A program made the translations under genes and the position numbers. A stretch of DNA of 20,442 nt from CAJYAN01 sp046484825. Lineage in GTDB: Bacteria; Pseudomonadota; Gammaproteobacteria; UBA6429; Thiohalophilaceae. Position 1 is the stretch's first letter. Each line of letters begins with the position of its first letter. Below the pieces are notes generated by a model. That model was not told where the DNA came from. It saw only the letters and a program-made list of their open reading frames with translations, and searched no databases. The stretch covers positions 1 to 20,442 of the forward strand of contig JAWOIE010000189.1 of NCBI GenBank assembly GCA_046484825.1, in the 5' to 3' direction. Positions 1 through 6,697 of this stretch are shown here, one piece after another.

Positions 1-136
1 GCAGTTGCACCATGCGGGCGCCGCCCTGTATCGCTGCGGCGACGTGCTCGTGCAGCCGGGTACCGGCGGGCGCCAGGCTGCTGTCGGCAATGACATACAG
101 GCCGCGCAGTATGGCGGCAGGCTTGGTTACCGGCAT
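1..136 (-). CDS. thiE: Thiamine-phosphate synthase, 5' part only (runs off the window)
   Basis: ThiE joins HMP-pyrophosphate to the thiazole phosphate to give thiamine monophosphate in the cytoplasm. Only about 45 N-terminal residues are visible. The protein starts MPVTKPAAILRGLYVIADS, and the segment RGLYVIADS matches the first beta strand of the ThiE TIM barrel. The next helix ends in AAIQGGARMVQL, which corresponds to the family's usual 'A(L)xGGaxxvQlR' element. The ATG at 136-134 lies 4 bases after the thiD stop, so the two genes form an operon transcribed leftwards. I infer the identity from this short N-terminus plus the thiD neighbour. The rest of the gene, including the diphosphate-binding motifs, is outside the window. 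Confidence 0.85.
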   Translation of the reverse strand, partial: MPVTKPAAILRGLYVIADSSLAPAGTRLHEHVAAAIQGGARMVQL

Positions 137-140
137 GGGC

Positions 141-941
141 CTAGTCTGTGTCGCGCGCCCAGAACAGGCGATTGGGGATTAACTGGCCCATACCGATGCG
201 TTGGGCATGTTTGAGGCTTTCCCAGGTAAAGGCCTGCGCCTCATTGATTGCCATGACCGGGTCCAGCCCCTGCGCCAGCAGCGCCGCAATGGCCGCCGCC
301 AGGGTACAGCCGGAGCCATGGTATTGGTGGGGCAGGCGCTGCCAGTCGGTCTGCTCCAGCTCGCGATGGTTGCTATAGAGAGTATTGACTATGCCCTCGG
401 TGGCCTCATGAGCGCCGGTAATCAAGACATAGTCACAGCCCTTGTCGAGCAGGGACTCGGCGCAGGCGGGCAGGCTGTCGGCATCCCGCGCGAGGCTGCG
501 GGCCTCGATACTGTTGGGGGTGAGTACGGTCGTCTGCGGTAGCAACAGGGTAATGAGGGCATCGAAGGCATCCTCGTCCAGCAGGCGGCCGCCACCGCCG
601 CCGCTGAGCACCGGGTCCAGCACCACCGGGGTGGTCGGGTAATCGACCAGCAGGGAGTGAATGGCTTCAATATTGGCACGGTTGGCGAGCATGCCGATCT
701 TGATGGCGCTGACCTGCATGTCTTCCAGCACGGCGCGGGCCTGCTCCACCAGCAGCAGACTGTCCACTGCCTCAAAGCGCTTCACGGCTATGGTGTCCTG
801 TACGGTCAGGGCGGTAATGACCGGCGCCGGGTGTGCCCCCATGCTGACGATGGTCTCAATATCCGCCTGAATGCCGGCGCCGCCGCTGGGGTCGAGGCCG
901 GAAAAGCAGAGCACAACAGGTAGCGTGGGTGGCGTGTTCAT
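141..941 (-). CDS. thiD: Hydroxymethylpyrimidine / phosphomethylpyrimidine kinase
   Basis: ThiD phosphorylates HMP and then HMP-P to HMP-PP, the pyrimidine half of thiamine. It is a ribokinase-fold enzyme. Near the N-terminus is GLDPSGGAGIQADI, the substrate-binding GxDxSGGAGIxAD signature. HGSGCTLAAAIAALLAQG near the C-terminus is the GSGC anion hole with the catalytic Cys region. A VLDPVLSGGG segment lies in between. At 266 residues it has normal family length. I chose ATG at 941-939 (MNTPPTLPVVL), because the upstream GTG at 965 adds only eight residues that do not look conserved. No clear Shine-Dalgarno is visible. It is followed 4 bases later by thiE. No THI-box riboswitch is recognisable upstream. 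Confidence 0.93.
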   Translation of the reverse strand: MNTPPTLPVVLCFSGLDPSGGAGIQADIETIVSMGAHPAPVITALTVQDTIAVKRFEAVDSLLLVEQARAVLEDMQVSAIKIGMLANRANIEAIHSLLVDYPTTPVVLDPVLSGGGGGRLLDEDAFDALITLLLPQTTVLTPNSIEARSLARDADSLPACAESLLDKGCDYVLITGAHEATEGIVNTLYSNHRELEQTDWQRLPHQYHGSGCTLAAAIAALLAQGLDPVMAINEAQAFTWESLKHAQRIGMGQLIPNRLFWARDTD

Positions 942-948
942 AACGTGT

Positions 949-954
949 ATTGTA
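949..954 (-). promoter_or_regulatory. Possible -10 element for thiD
   Basis: On the minus strand TACAAT (5 of 6 to the sigma70 -10 consensus) lies 7 bases before the thiD ATG. No good -35 sits at 16-18 bases; the nearest TTG-type hexamer is 19 bases away. If used, the transcript would begin at or beside the start codon, giving a nearly leaderless mRNA, which fits the lack of a Shine-Dalgarno. Weak evidence. Confidence 0.25.
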
Positions 955-1037
955 ACGGCAATCACAGAGAAATGGGCAAGCCGGCAAAATCATGCGAAAA
1001 TTTCACTTTGTTGACTCATTCATCAGGTAAGCCGGTT

Positions 1038-1208
1038 ATGGAATTTAAGAAGTACGTCTGTATTGTTTGTGGTTTTGAATACGATGAGGAACAGGGACTG
1101 CCGGACGAAGGCATCGCCCCCGGCACCCGCTGGCAGGATGTGCCCGAAGACTGGCTCTGCCCCGATTGCGGTGTCGGCAAGGCGGATTTTGAAATGGTGG
1201 AGGTCTGA
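1038..1208 (+). CDS. rubA: Rubredoxin
   Basis: This is a small cytoplasmic one-iron electron carrier of 56 residues, the normal rubredoxin length. Two CxxC knuckles bind the Fe(SCys)4 site: CIVCG near the N-terminus and CPDCG near the C-terminus. The typical intervening segment YDEEQG...GIAPGTRWQDVPEDW is present. The start MEFKKYVC is the ATG at 1038. An upstream in-frame ATG at 945 would add 31 unconserved residues overlapping the region upstream of divergent thiD. A weak AGGTAAG lies about 8 bases before the chosen start. Rubredoxins pass electrons to alkane hydroxylases, oxygen or peroxide reductases and others. No partner reductase is next to it here, so the specific role is unknown. Confidence 0.93.
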   Translation: MEFKKYVCIVCGFEYDEEQGLPDEGIAPGTRWQDVPEDWLCPDCGVGKADFEMVEV

Positions 1209-1344
1209 GCCTGGCTGCCCACGCCTCGTCCGGGGTGGCCTTGCGTACGGACAAGGGCCGTCGCCAGACCGTATCCAAGTGCATCGCCCTGGTTCACTTC
1301 CTCAGTAGTTCACCGCTCCAGTTTATCCCCACCATTCTATTCAT

Positions 1345-1408
1345 GGCACTGCGGGGTGCCCTCGTAAAGAGGCCCTGGCGGGGCTAAGGGCGCAGCGCCA
1401 CAGGCCTC
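1345..1408 (+). other. Two adjacent hairpins in the rubA-kinase intergenic region
   Basis: The 313-base stretch 1209-1521 has no credible gene. Within it, GGCAC (1345-1349) pairs with GTGCC (1356-1360). Immediately after, GAGGCC (1369-1374) plus TGGCG (1376-1380) pair with CGCCA (1396-1400) plus GGCCTC (1403-1408), broken by one small bulge. No U-run follows, so this is not a standard intrinsic terminator. It may be a processed or repeat-type (REP-like) structure. I saw no second copy in this window. Confidence 0.4.
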
Positions 1409-1521
1409 GGCCAGTATCGCCATTCTTAGCTTGCCGCGGGACGCTGGCGAATTCCTGGGCTCGGCGCTCAAGTTTGCTCAGAAATTGACCGAAACAATAG
1501 GGGTAGCCACAGGACGCCCCG

Positions 1522-2688
1522 ATGCCCACACCACCCTCATCAAGTCCGGCGCTATCGGTACAGGAGCGCCTCGCCCTGCTGGAAGAGCAGAATGCCAGCC
1601 TGGTGCAGCGTGTCCGCGCGCTTTCCGTAGAGACGCGTAGCCAGGCGCAGCTGATCCGCACCCTGTTTGATTTTACCCCCTTCGGTCTGGCGATCTTTAA
1701 CCCGCAACACCAGCTCATCCAGGTGAACAGCGCCGGGCAGGGGCTGTTGCAAAAAAATCGCGCCCTGCTGGTGGGGATGCCCTGCACGGCGATCTTTGAC
1801 TGTGAGGCCCACGCGGAAAACTGCGCCGTGCTGGCGGGCCAGCCCATTGAGCAACGGGAGACGCGCTGTGCCGCCCGCCTGAATAATGACCGCACCTTTT
1901 TGCGCAGTGCCGTGCGTACTGACAGCGACGAAGGCCCCGTGGTGCTTGAAGCCTTTATCGACATCAGTGAGATTAAGCAGGCGGAGCGGGCCAAAAACGA
2001 TTTTCTGGCCAAGATGAGCCATGAACTGCGTACCCCGCTGAACGCCATTGTCGGGCTTACCGAATTACTCCGCGATGAGCTCGCCGTCGATGACCCTGGT
2101 CCGAGTCATGACTATCTGAATATCATGCGCAGCGCCAGCCGTGACCTGCAACATATTATTGATGAGTTGCTGGATGTGGCCAAAATTCGCGGCAACAATC
2201 TGCGTCTGGACATGCATATCACCAGTGTTACCGATCTGGTGGCGCAACTGGAACAGGATGTGCACCAAAACTCAGGTCACGGGTCGCGTCTGCGGGTCAG
2301 GCTCCATAGCGAGGTGAATACGGTCTATGCGGACCCGCAGCGTCTCCAGCAAATCTTGCAACACCTGTTGGCCAATGCCTTTGTCTATGCGGGCGACTCA
2401 GAGGTGTGCTTGCGAATCCAGCGGCAGGCGGGGCGCGTCGAGTTTGTGGTCAGCGACCAGGGGGGCGGCATGAGTGAGGAGCAGGTGCGTCGCGTCTTTA
2501 ACGAGTTTGAGCAGGGCGATAACACCAGTACGCGGCAGCATGGTGGTGTGGGACTGGGACTGTCGATTGCCTATCATCTCGCGCATCTTATGGGCGGGAC
2601 CCTGAGTATCGAGAGTCAGCTCAACGCGGGGACCCGTGTCAGCCTGTCACTGGCCGAAGTGGAACCGTCGTCGACTTTAAAAGGTTAG
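1522..2688 (+). CDS. PAS-domain sensor histidine kinase, soluble
   Basis: A 388-residue sensor kinase with no transmembrane segment, so probably cytoplasmic. Order: an N-terminal coiled coil (about 12-45), one PAS domain (about 46-155), HisKA and HATPase. The H-box is SHELRTPLNAIVG with the phosphoacceptor His167. The ATPase N-box includes LLANAFVYA, then G1 DQGGGM, an F-box-like FNEFEQGD, and G2 GGVGLGLSIA. All catalytic elements look intact. Inside the PAS, C88, C94 and C101 lie in PCTAIFDC...ENC, resembling the Cys-bearing loop seen in some redox- or metal-linked PAS domains; sensing by these is inference. ATG 1522 has only a weak upstream AGGAC. No response regulator is adjacent, so the partner is unknown. 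Its 3' end overlaps the convergent DsrE-family gene by 12 bases. Confidence 0.88.
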   Translation: MPTPPSSSPALSVQERLALLEEQNASLVQRVRALSVETRSQAQLIRTLFDFTPFGLAIFNPQHQLIQVNSAGQGLLQKNRALLVGMPCTAIFDCEAHAENCAVLAGQPIEQRETRCAARLNNDRTFLRSAVRTDSDEGPVVLEAFIDISEIKQAERAKNDFLAKMSHELRTPLNAIVGLTELLRDELAVDDPGPSHDYLNIMRSASRDLQHIIDELLDVAKIRGNNLRLDMHITSVTDLVAQLEQDVHQNSGHGSRLRVRLHSEVNTVYADPQRLQQILQHLLANAFVYAGDSEVCLRIQRQAGRVEFVVSDQGGGMSEEQVRRVFNEFEQGDNTSTRQHGGVGLGLSIAYHLAHLMGGTLSIESQLNAGTRVSLSLAEVEPSSTLKG

Positions 2689-3010
2689 CACTTTATCCGC
2701 TTCATGGATCAGACCATACAGGTTTTGCATGGAACCCAGCACACAGCTGAGGTCTTCGCCTAGAAACGGCATCACATCTGCGCGGCTTTCCACACAGACA
2801 CCACAGCCCATTAGGCTGCCGCCGTGTTCGGCAAAGACCTGTAGTTGTTCGCGAATATCGTACTTGAGCGATTTGACGTTAACACACTCCACCCCTTTGC
2901 CGAGCAAAAAGACCGTCACCGAGTGGTCATAGCCCAGGGTGGTACTGGCCAGGCGCAGGGCATTCCAGATCGTCCGCATCGTTGGAGTAGATGACAATGG
3001 CGTATTTCAT
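2677..3010 (-). pseudogene. DsrE/DsrF-like family gene, frameshifted near its 5' end
   Basis: Two reading frames together make one DsrE-family protein. The ATG at 3010-3008 opens MKYAIVIYSNDA, the usual first strand of this family, but that frame soon hits a stop. From about 2976 downward a second frame continues with TIWNALRLA, then FLLGKGVECV, then LMGCGVCVESR and a C-terminal LYGLIHEADKVLTF. Family members usually have an uninterrupted NDxETxWNA at this point, so the break lies at 2971-2977 (minus strand GCGGACG). Losing two bases from an AAA run, or gaining one G, would explain it. These proteins act in sulfur-transfer chemistry; the CGVC pair is the likely functional Cys site. It could be a true pseudogene, a sequencing error, or much less likely programmed frameshifting. 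Confidence 0.8.
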
Positions 3011-3044
3011 ACGAGCCCCCATGGTGAACAATATCCCTGCGAAC

Positions 3045-3072
3045 AGTATAGGGCACGGCTTGTTATTATCAC
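3045..3072 (-). promoter_or_regulatory. Candidate sigma70 promoter for the DsrE-family gene
   Basis: On the minus strand GTGATA (3072-3067, 4 of 6 to -35) is followed after 16 bases by TATACT (3050-3045, 5 of 6 to -10). This would start transcription about 30 bases upstream of the ATG at 3010. The rest of the gap between this gene and the CDF gene (3073-3341) holds no convincing gene. It has one perfect small hairpin, CGCAGG (3119-3124) with CCTGCG (3129-3134). Confidence 0.4.
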
Positions 3073-3341
3073 TAAAGGCCTACGGACCGCGTCGACATGC
3101 ACCTTGCGTACGGGTTTGCGCAGGCAGTCCTGCGGTGGGTGGTCCTGCACGTTTTCGCATCTTGTGGCCGGCTCATGATGCGCATGACTGAATGATGAGC
3201 GACGCGCTACGGACAAAATGAGGTGGGAGGAGACAACCCCCTCACGGGCCACGGAAGCGGCGGCCGCTGAGGTGTCACCGCCTGCCTCGCTGCAGCGCAA
3301 TAACCGAGGTGGCGCAGTAGGGGCGTCGCCCGGTGGTCAGG

Positions 3342-3959
3342 TTATGTGTGTTGTCTGTACTGGTCGAGCGCGTCGCGCAGCACGCTAAAGGCGGTGTGGA
3401 GAAACAGCCCGGCAATGACCAGGCCGATAAGGATATCCGGCCAACGGCTGTGGAGCAGGGCAACGCCAGCCGCCGCCAGAATGACGCCGAGATTGGCCAG
3501 GACATCATTGCGTGAACACAGCCAGACGGAGCGCATGTTGATATCATCCCGGCGATGTCGCCACAACAAATAGAGACAGAGGCCATTGGCCAGTAGCGCC
3601 AGGGCGCCAATCGCACCAATGAGCTCGGCCACCGGCAGGGCGGGGTGGAGTATTTTATAGAACGCCTCGCCGAGCACAAACAGGCCAAAGCCCAGCATGA
3701 TGAGCCCCTTTAAGATTACCGAGATGGCCAGCCACTTTTGCCCCCGCCGCAGTACATAGAGACTGAAACCATAGACCAGCGTGTCGCCCAGCATATCCAG
3801 CGAGTCGGCCAGCAAGGCCGTGGAATGCGCCAGCAGCCCGGTCGTCATTTCCACGACAAACATGACGGCGTTGATCGCCAGCACCCATTTCAGGACACTG
3901 GCCTGGCTCGCCTGCAAGGCGTCGATCTCAGTATTTTTGTCCTGACAACAGGAACTCAT
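3342..3959 (-). CDS. Short CDF-type cation transporter lacking the C-terminal domain
   Basis: A 205-residue inner-membrane protein of the cation diffusion facilitator family, expected to exchange divalent metal for protons. About six hydrophobic helices are visible and the protein stops just after the last one. The usual cytoplasmic C-terminal dimer and metal domain is therefore absent (typical CDFs are near 300 residues). The TM2 metal motif is D55xxxD59 in DSLDMLGD. The matching TM5 motif is C148xxxD152 in SVWLCSRND, a Cys where many CDFs have His. The N-terminus carries a CC pair (MSSCCQDK). I chose ATG 3959 because GAGGT lies 8 bases upstream; an earlier in-frame start at 3974 is less likely. 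The metal is unknown. Confidence 0.82.
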   Translation of the reverse strand: MSSCCQDKNTEIDALQASQASVLKWVLAINAVMFVVEMTTGLLAHSTALLADSLDMLGDTLVYGFSLYVLRRGQKWLAISVILKGLIMLGFGLFVLGEAFYKILHPALPVAELIGAIGALALLANGLCLYLLWRHRRDDINMRSVWLCSRNDVLANLGVILAAAGVALLHSRWPDILIGLVIAGLFLHTAFSVLRDALDQYRQHT

Positions 3960-4177
3960 ATGGAAATACCTCAAGCTGTTGTGTCTGTCTCCAGGGAAGG
4001 TGTCGGCGATGTCGTGAAAAATTTTAACGGCTACACCCCGTCAGCTAAAAGTGCAGTGGGCGGTTTAGCGACCTGGGGACGGGGCCAGCAGGGATGCCCC
4101 GTGCCTGACAGGGGTCACGGCCTGATAGCGCTGCTGTGGTCAACAGTCATGGAGGCAGCTACCTTGATAGTATAGTC

Positions 4178-4233
4178 GCGGGTCGGGAGGCCCGCAGAAG
4201 TCAGGCCGGGAAGGTGCCGCTGAGGCTGGCGGC
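4178..4233 (-). other. Tandem hairpins just after the hemJ stop
   Basis: The gap between hemJ and the CDF gene (3960-4232) holds no gene. Reading leftwards from the hemJ stop, GCCGC/GCGGC (4233-4229 with 4220-4216) and GCGGG/CCCGC (4195-4191 with 4182-4178) form two short stems. No U-run follows either, so a Rho-independent terminator is not shown. They could instead be 3'-end stabilising or processing structures. Confidence 0.3.
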
Positions 4234-4658
4234 TAAAAGGGTCTGGCGACGACGAGAATCACTACGGCAAATAAAATCAGTACCGGGAATTCGTTGTACC
4301 AACGGTAGAAGACATGACTGCGCTGGTTGCGGTCGTGTTTAAAGTCCAGGAGCAGCTTGCCACAGTGCACGTGGTAGGCGATCAGAACGAGCAGCAGGGC
4401 GAACTTGGCGTGTAACCAGTACGCCGCCGCAAATGCCTCCCAGCTATAGGCCGAGAGCAGCCACAGGCCAAACACCAGGGTGAGGATGGCACCGGGGGTC
4501 ATGATGCCGAAAAAGAGTTTGCGCTCCATAACCTTGAAACGCGCAATGCTGACGGCATCGTCGGACATGGCGTGATAGACAAACAGACGCGGCAAATAAA
4601 ACAGGCCGGCAAACCAGGTCACCATAAAACAAATATGCAGGGCCTTGACGTAGAGCAC
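4233..4658 (-). CDS. hemJ: HemJ-type protoporphyrinogen IX oxidase
   Basis: HemJ is an inner-membrane enzyme that oxidises protoporphyrinogen IX to protoporphyrin IX in haem synthesis, in bacteria that lack HemG or HemY. The 141-residue protein has four hydrophobic helices. It shows the family features: ALHICFMVTWFAGLFYLPRLF at the N-terminus with conserved His8, YHA, MERKLFFGIMTPG, then WLHAKFALLL with the conserved Lys85. It ends in WYNEFPVLIL...VVARPF. The start is a GTG at 4658 (LYVKALHI, matching the family's MLWVKAFHI). It lies 2 bases after the stop of the TlpA-like gene, so the two are almost certainly co-transcribed. Function in other members is established; here it is by sequence match. 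Confidence 0.92.
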   Translation of the reverse strand: MLYVKALHICFMVTWFAGLFYLPRLFVYHAMSDDAVSIARFKVMERKLFFGIMTPGAILTLVFGLWLLSAYSWEAFAAAYWLHAKFALLLVLIAYHVHCGKLLLDFKHDRNQRSHVFYRWYNEFPVLILFAVVILVVARPF

Positions 4659-4660
4659 GC

Positions 4661-5176
4661 TCAGCTGGCCTGTTTGCTGTTGAGCATGTCTTCAATTTGC
4701 CGATGTAATCGTTGCATATCCATTTCGCCGATCTTGTGCATGACAATTTGTCCGCGTGGGTCAATCAGAAAACTGGTGGGGGTCAGCTGCACGTTGCCAA
4801 AGGCGGCGACAGCCTTGCCCTCGATGTCGATGGCAATGTCATAGGGTAGTGCCCGACGCCGAACCATTTCGACGACATGGTCGGGACGGTCATAGGGCAT
4901 GGCGATACCAAACACCTCCAGGCCTTTGTGATGAAACTCGTTATAGAGTTCCGCCAGGTGCGGCATTTCCTTGATGCAACCGGGACAGGAGGTGGCCCAA
5001 AAGGTAATCAACACCGGCTGGCCGCGCAGTGCCTGCAGGTTCACGCTGCGACCGTCCAGTGTCTTGAGACTGATTGCCGGTACCGGTTGCACACCGCCGG
5101 GGGCAAACCAGAGATAGGCAAGGAGCGCGAGAACAACAACGGTAAAGCCGGCAATGATTTTGTCTTTGGTTTTCAT
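4661..5176 (-). CDS. TlpA/ResA-like membrane-anchored thiol-disulfide oxidoreductase
   Basis: A 171-residue thioredoxin-fold protein anchored by an N-terminal hydrophobic helix (about 7-25), so the catalytic domain faces the periplasm. The active site is WATSCPGC with Cys64 and Cys67. The cis-Pro loop is TPTSFLID. A redoxin core FWATSCPGCIKEMPHL and GLEVFGIAMPYD follow the family pattern. Such proteins reduce disulfides during cytochrome c maturation or oxidase assembly. The link to hemJ immediately downstream (2-base gap) supports a haem or cytochrome-related role, which is inference. I chose the ATG at 5176 (MKTKDKIIAGF); an in-frame start six codons earlier is possible. No clear Shine-Dalgarno. 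Confidence 0.88.
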   Translation of the reverse strand: MKTKDKIIAGFTVVVLALLAYLWFAPGGVQPVPAISLKTLDGRSVNLQALRGQPVLITFWATSCPGCIKEMPHLAELYNEFHHKGLEVFGIAMPYDRPDHVVEMVRRRALPYDIAIDIEGKAVAAFGNVQLTPTSFLIDPRGQIVMHKIGEMDMQRLHRQIEDMLNSKQAS

Positions 5177-5418
5177 AATGCGGATTCGCTGCAAGAGTTA
5201 GTGGAGTATATCCCGGCCGCGTCGGCGTCTCCAGGCTTTCATACCCCGTTGGCCGGAGTCCGGGCCATGTCGTGCGCGGCCCTGGCTGAAAAAGGTATTT
5301 TCCAGGGGTGTGACCCGTGCTCCGTCAGGGAGTTCCATTATCATAGGTTGGCGATCGGGTATCGGTGCGGCGACCCTCACGACGGCGGCCATAGCACTTT
5401 GCCTGACCGGATAGCGGC

Positions 5419-5447
5419 TTGACCCTTGTGGGCATTGCGTCTAGTGT
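5419..5447 (+). promoter_or_regulatory. Candidate promoter for a small RNA
   Basis: TTGACC (5419-5424, 5 of 6 to -35), a 17-base spacer, then TAGTGT (5442-5447, 3 of 6 to -10). Transcription would begin near 5454 and run into the hairpin-U-run structure at 5522-5550. The -10 is poor, so this is only a lead. Confidence 0.3.
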
Positions 5448-5453
5448 TAGCCT

Positions 5454-5550
5454 TGAATTTCGCCGCCCCCTGCCGCTAACGCGTATACGGACAGCGGCAA
5501 AGTCGTAGTGCCTCAACTTCGAGCGACGTCGGTCGCTTTATTTATTTCTT
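5454..5550 (+). ncRNA. Candidate small RNA or untranslated leader between tlpA and argC
   Basis: The 468-base gap between the divergent tlpA-like gene and argC (5177-5644) has no credible protein gene. A roughly 97-base plus-strand segment has the layout of an sRNA: a possible promoter ahead, a perfect 7-bp stem TGCCGCT (5471-5477) with AGCGGCA (5493-5499), a short single-stranded stretch, then an intrinsic terminator. No protein-coding gene precedes the terminator on this strand, which is why a non-coding transcript is suggested. No known sRNA family is recognised. It could instead be the terminated leader of a longer argC transcript. Confidence 0.35.
5522..5550 (+). terminator. Rho-independent terminator with no gene before it
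   Basis: AGCGAC (5522-5527), loop GTCG, then GTCGCT (5532-5537) make a perfect 6-bp stem. It is followed at once by a T-rich tract TTATTTATTTCTT. It is oriented rightwards, and the nearest protein-coding genes to its left on the plus strand are more than 2.8 kb away. Confidence 0.6.
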
Positions 5551-5612
5551 ATTTCTATGATGGTGTTCCCGATGCAGGCAGGATGGTCGTGCATCGTCGC
5601 CTGCGAGCAGAG

Positions 5613-5618
5613 TATACT
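5613..5618 (+). promoter_or_regulatory. Possible -10 box of argC
   Basis: TATACT (5 of 6 to the sigma70 -10) lies 27 bases before the first possible argC ATG and 42 before the preferred one. No recognisable -35 is found at 16-18 bases, so an activator or another element would be needed. Confidence 0.35.
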
Positions 5619-5659
5619 GTCGGTCTATTCACGATGATTGATGTATGACAGAGACAATG

Positions 5660-6697
5660 ATGAAAAAAATCAAGGCAGGCATCGTCGGAGGCACCGGTTA
5701 CACCGGTGTTGAGTTGCTGCGCCTGCTGGCGGCACACCCGCAGGTAGAATTGCGCATTATCACTTCGCGTGGCGAGGCCGGCACGGCGGTGGCCGATATG
5801 TTCCCCAACTTGCGCGGCAGCCTGGAGCTTGCCTTTAGCGAGCCGGATATGCAGGCGCTCAAATCCTGTGACGTGGTCTTTTTCGCCACGCCCAATGGCA
5901 TTGCCATGACCATGGCGCGGGAACTGCTGGACGCCGGCGTCAAGGTCATCGACCTGGCGGCGGATTTTCGCCTCACGGACGCGTCCTTGTGGGAGCAGTG
6001 GTATGGCATGCCCCATGCCTGCCCCGAACTGCTGGCAGAGGCGGTGTATGGTCTGCCCGAGGTCAATCGCGAGGCCGTGCGCAAGGCCCGCCTGGTTGCC
6101 AACCCGGGTTGTTATCCCACGGCGGTGCAACTGGGATTTTTGCCGCTCATCGAAAACGGCCTCGTCGATGCACAGCAGCTCATTGCGGATTGTAAGTCGG
6201 GCGTCAGTGGCGCCGGGCGCAAGGCGGCGGTGGGCACATTACTGGCCGAGTGTAGTGAAAGTTTTAAGGCCTACGCCGTCCCCGGTCATCGCCACCTGCC
6301 TGAGGTTCGCCAGGGCCTGTCTCGCGCCGCCGGGGTCGAGGTGGGGCTGACCTTTGTACCTCATCTGACCCCCATGATCCGTGGTATCCATGCCACCCTG
6401 TATGCGCGCCTCAAGGCCGATGCCGCAGACCTGCAGGCGCTGTTTGAGCAGCGCTACGTCGATGAGTATTTTGTCGATGTCCTGCCGCCCGGCAGCCACC
6501 CGGAGACGCGTAGCGTCAAGGGCGCCAATCACTGCCGCCTCGCTTTGCATGTGCCGCAGGGTGGTGATACGGTGGTGGTGTTATCGGTCATTGATAATCT
6601 GGTCAAGGGTGCCGCCGGGCAGGCGGTGCAGAACATGAATCTGCTGTTTGCCCTGGAGGAAAGCGCCGGCCTTCAGGGCATTGCGCTGATCCCCTGA
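5660..6697 (+). CDS. argC: N-acetyl-gamma-glutamyl-phosphate reductase
   Basis: ArgC reduces N-acetylglutamyl-phosphate to the semialdehyde with NADPH, the third step of arginine synthesis, in the cytoplasm. The N-terminal Rossmann motif is GIVGGTGYTGVELLRLL. The active-site Cys151 sits in NPGCYPTA. Further family landmarks are VIDLAADFRL, SGVSGAGRK, PHLTPMIRGI and the C-terminal IDNLVKGAAGQAVQNMN. I chose ATG 5660 (MKKIKAGIVGG, 345 residues, the usual length) because AGAGA lies 5 bases upstream. In-frame ATGs at 5645 and 5657 are alternatives. Its TGA shares a base with the ATG of the next gene (TGATG), so the two are probably translationally coupled. Confidence 0.95.
   Translation: MKKIKAGIVGGTGYTGVELLRLLAAHPQVELRIITSRGEAGTAVADMFPNLRGSLELAFSEPDMQALKSCDVVFFATPNGIAMTMARELLDAGVKVIDLAADFRLTDASLWEQWYGMPHACPELLAEAVYGLPEVNREAVRKARLVANPGCYPTAVQLGFLPLIENGLVDAQQLIADCKSGVSGAGRKAAVGTLLAECSESFKAYAVPGHRHLPEVRQGLSRAAGVEVGLTFVPHLTPMIRGIHATLYARLKADAADLQALFEQRYVDEYFVDVLPPGSHPETRSVKGANHCRLALHVPQGGDTVVVLSVIDNLVKGAAGQAVQNMNLLFALEESAGLQGIALIP

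Noticed and set aside
942..1037. Possible THI-box riboswitch ahead of thiD
   Set aside because: The gap is short and contains none of the conserved TPP riboswitch core (CUGAGA, ACYUGA) on the minus strand.
1341..2048. 235-residue minus-strand frame
   Set aside because: Lies antisense within the intact PAS kinase, which has clear H-box and ATPase motifs; composition is Ser/Arg/Cys-rich as expected for a shadow frame.
3011..3341. Possible gene or tRNA in the DsrE-CDF gap
   Set aside because: Only short shadow frames with no motif, and no cloverleaf or TPsiC-like sequence; one small hairpin only.
5198..5392. 64-residue minus-strand frame just upstream of the tlpA-like gene
   Set aside because: Codon use is rich in rare codons for this DNA (AGG, AGA, three ATA, two CGA), no recognised motif, and no Shine-Dalgarno.
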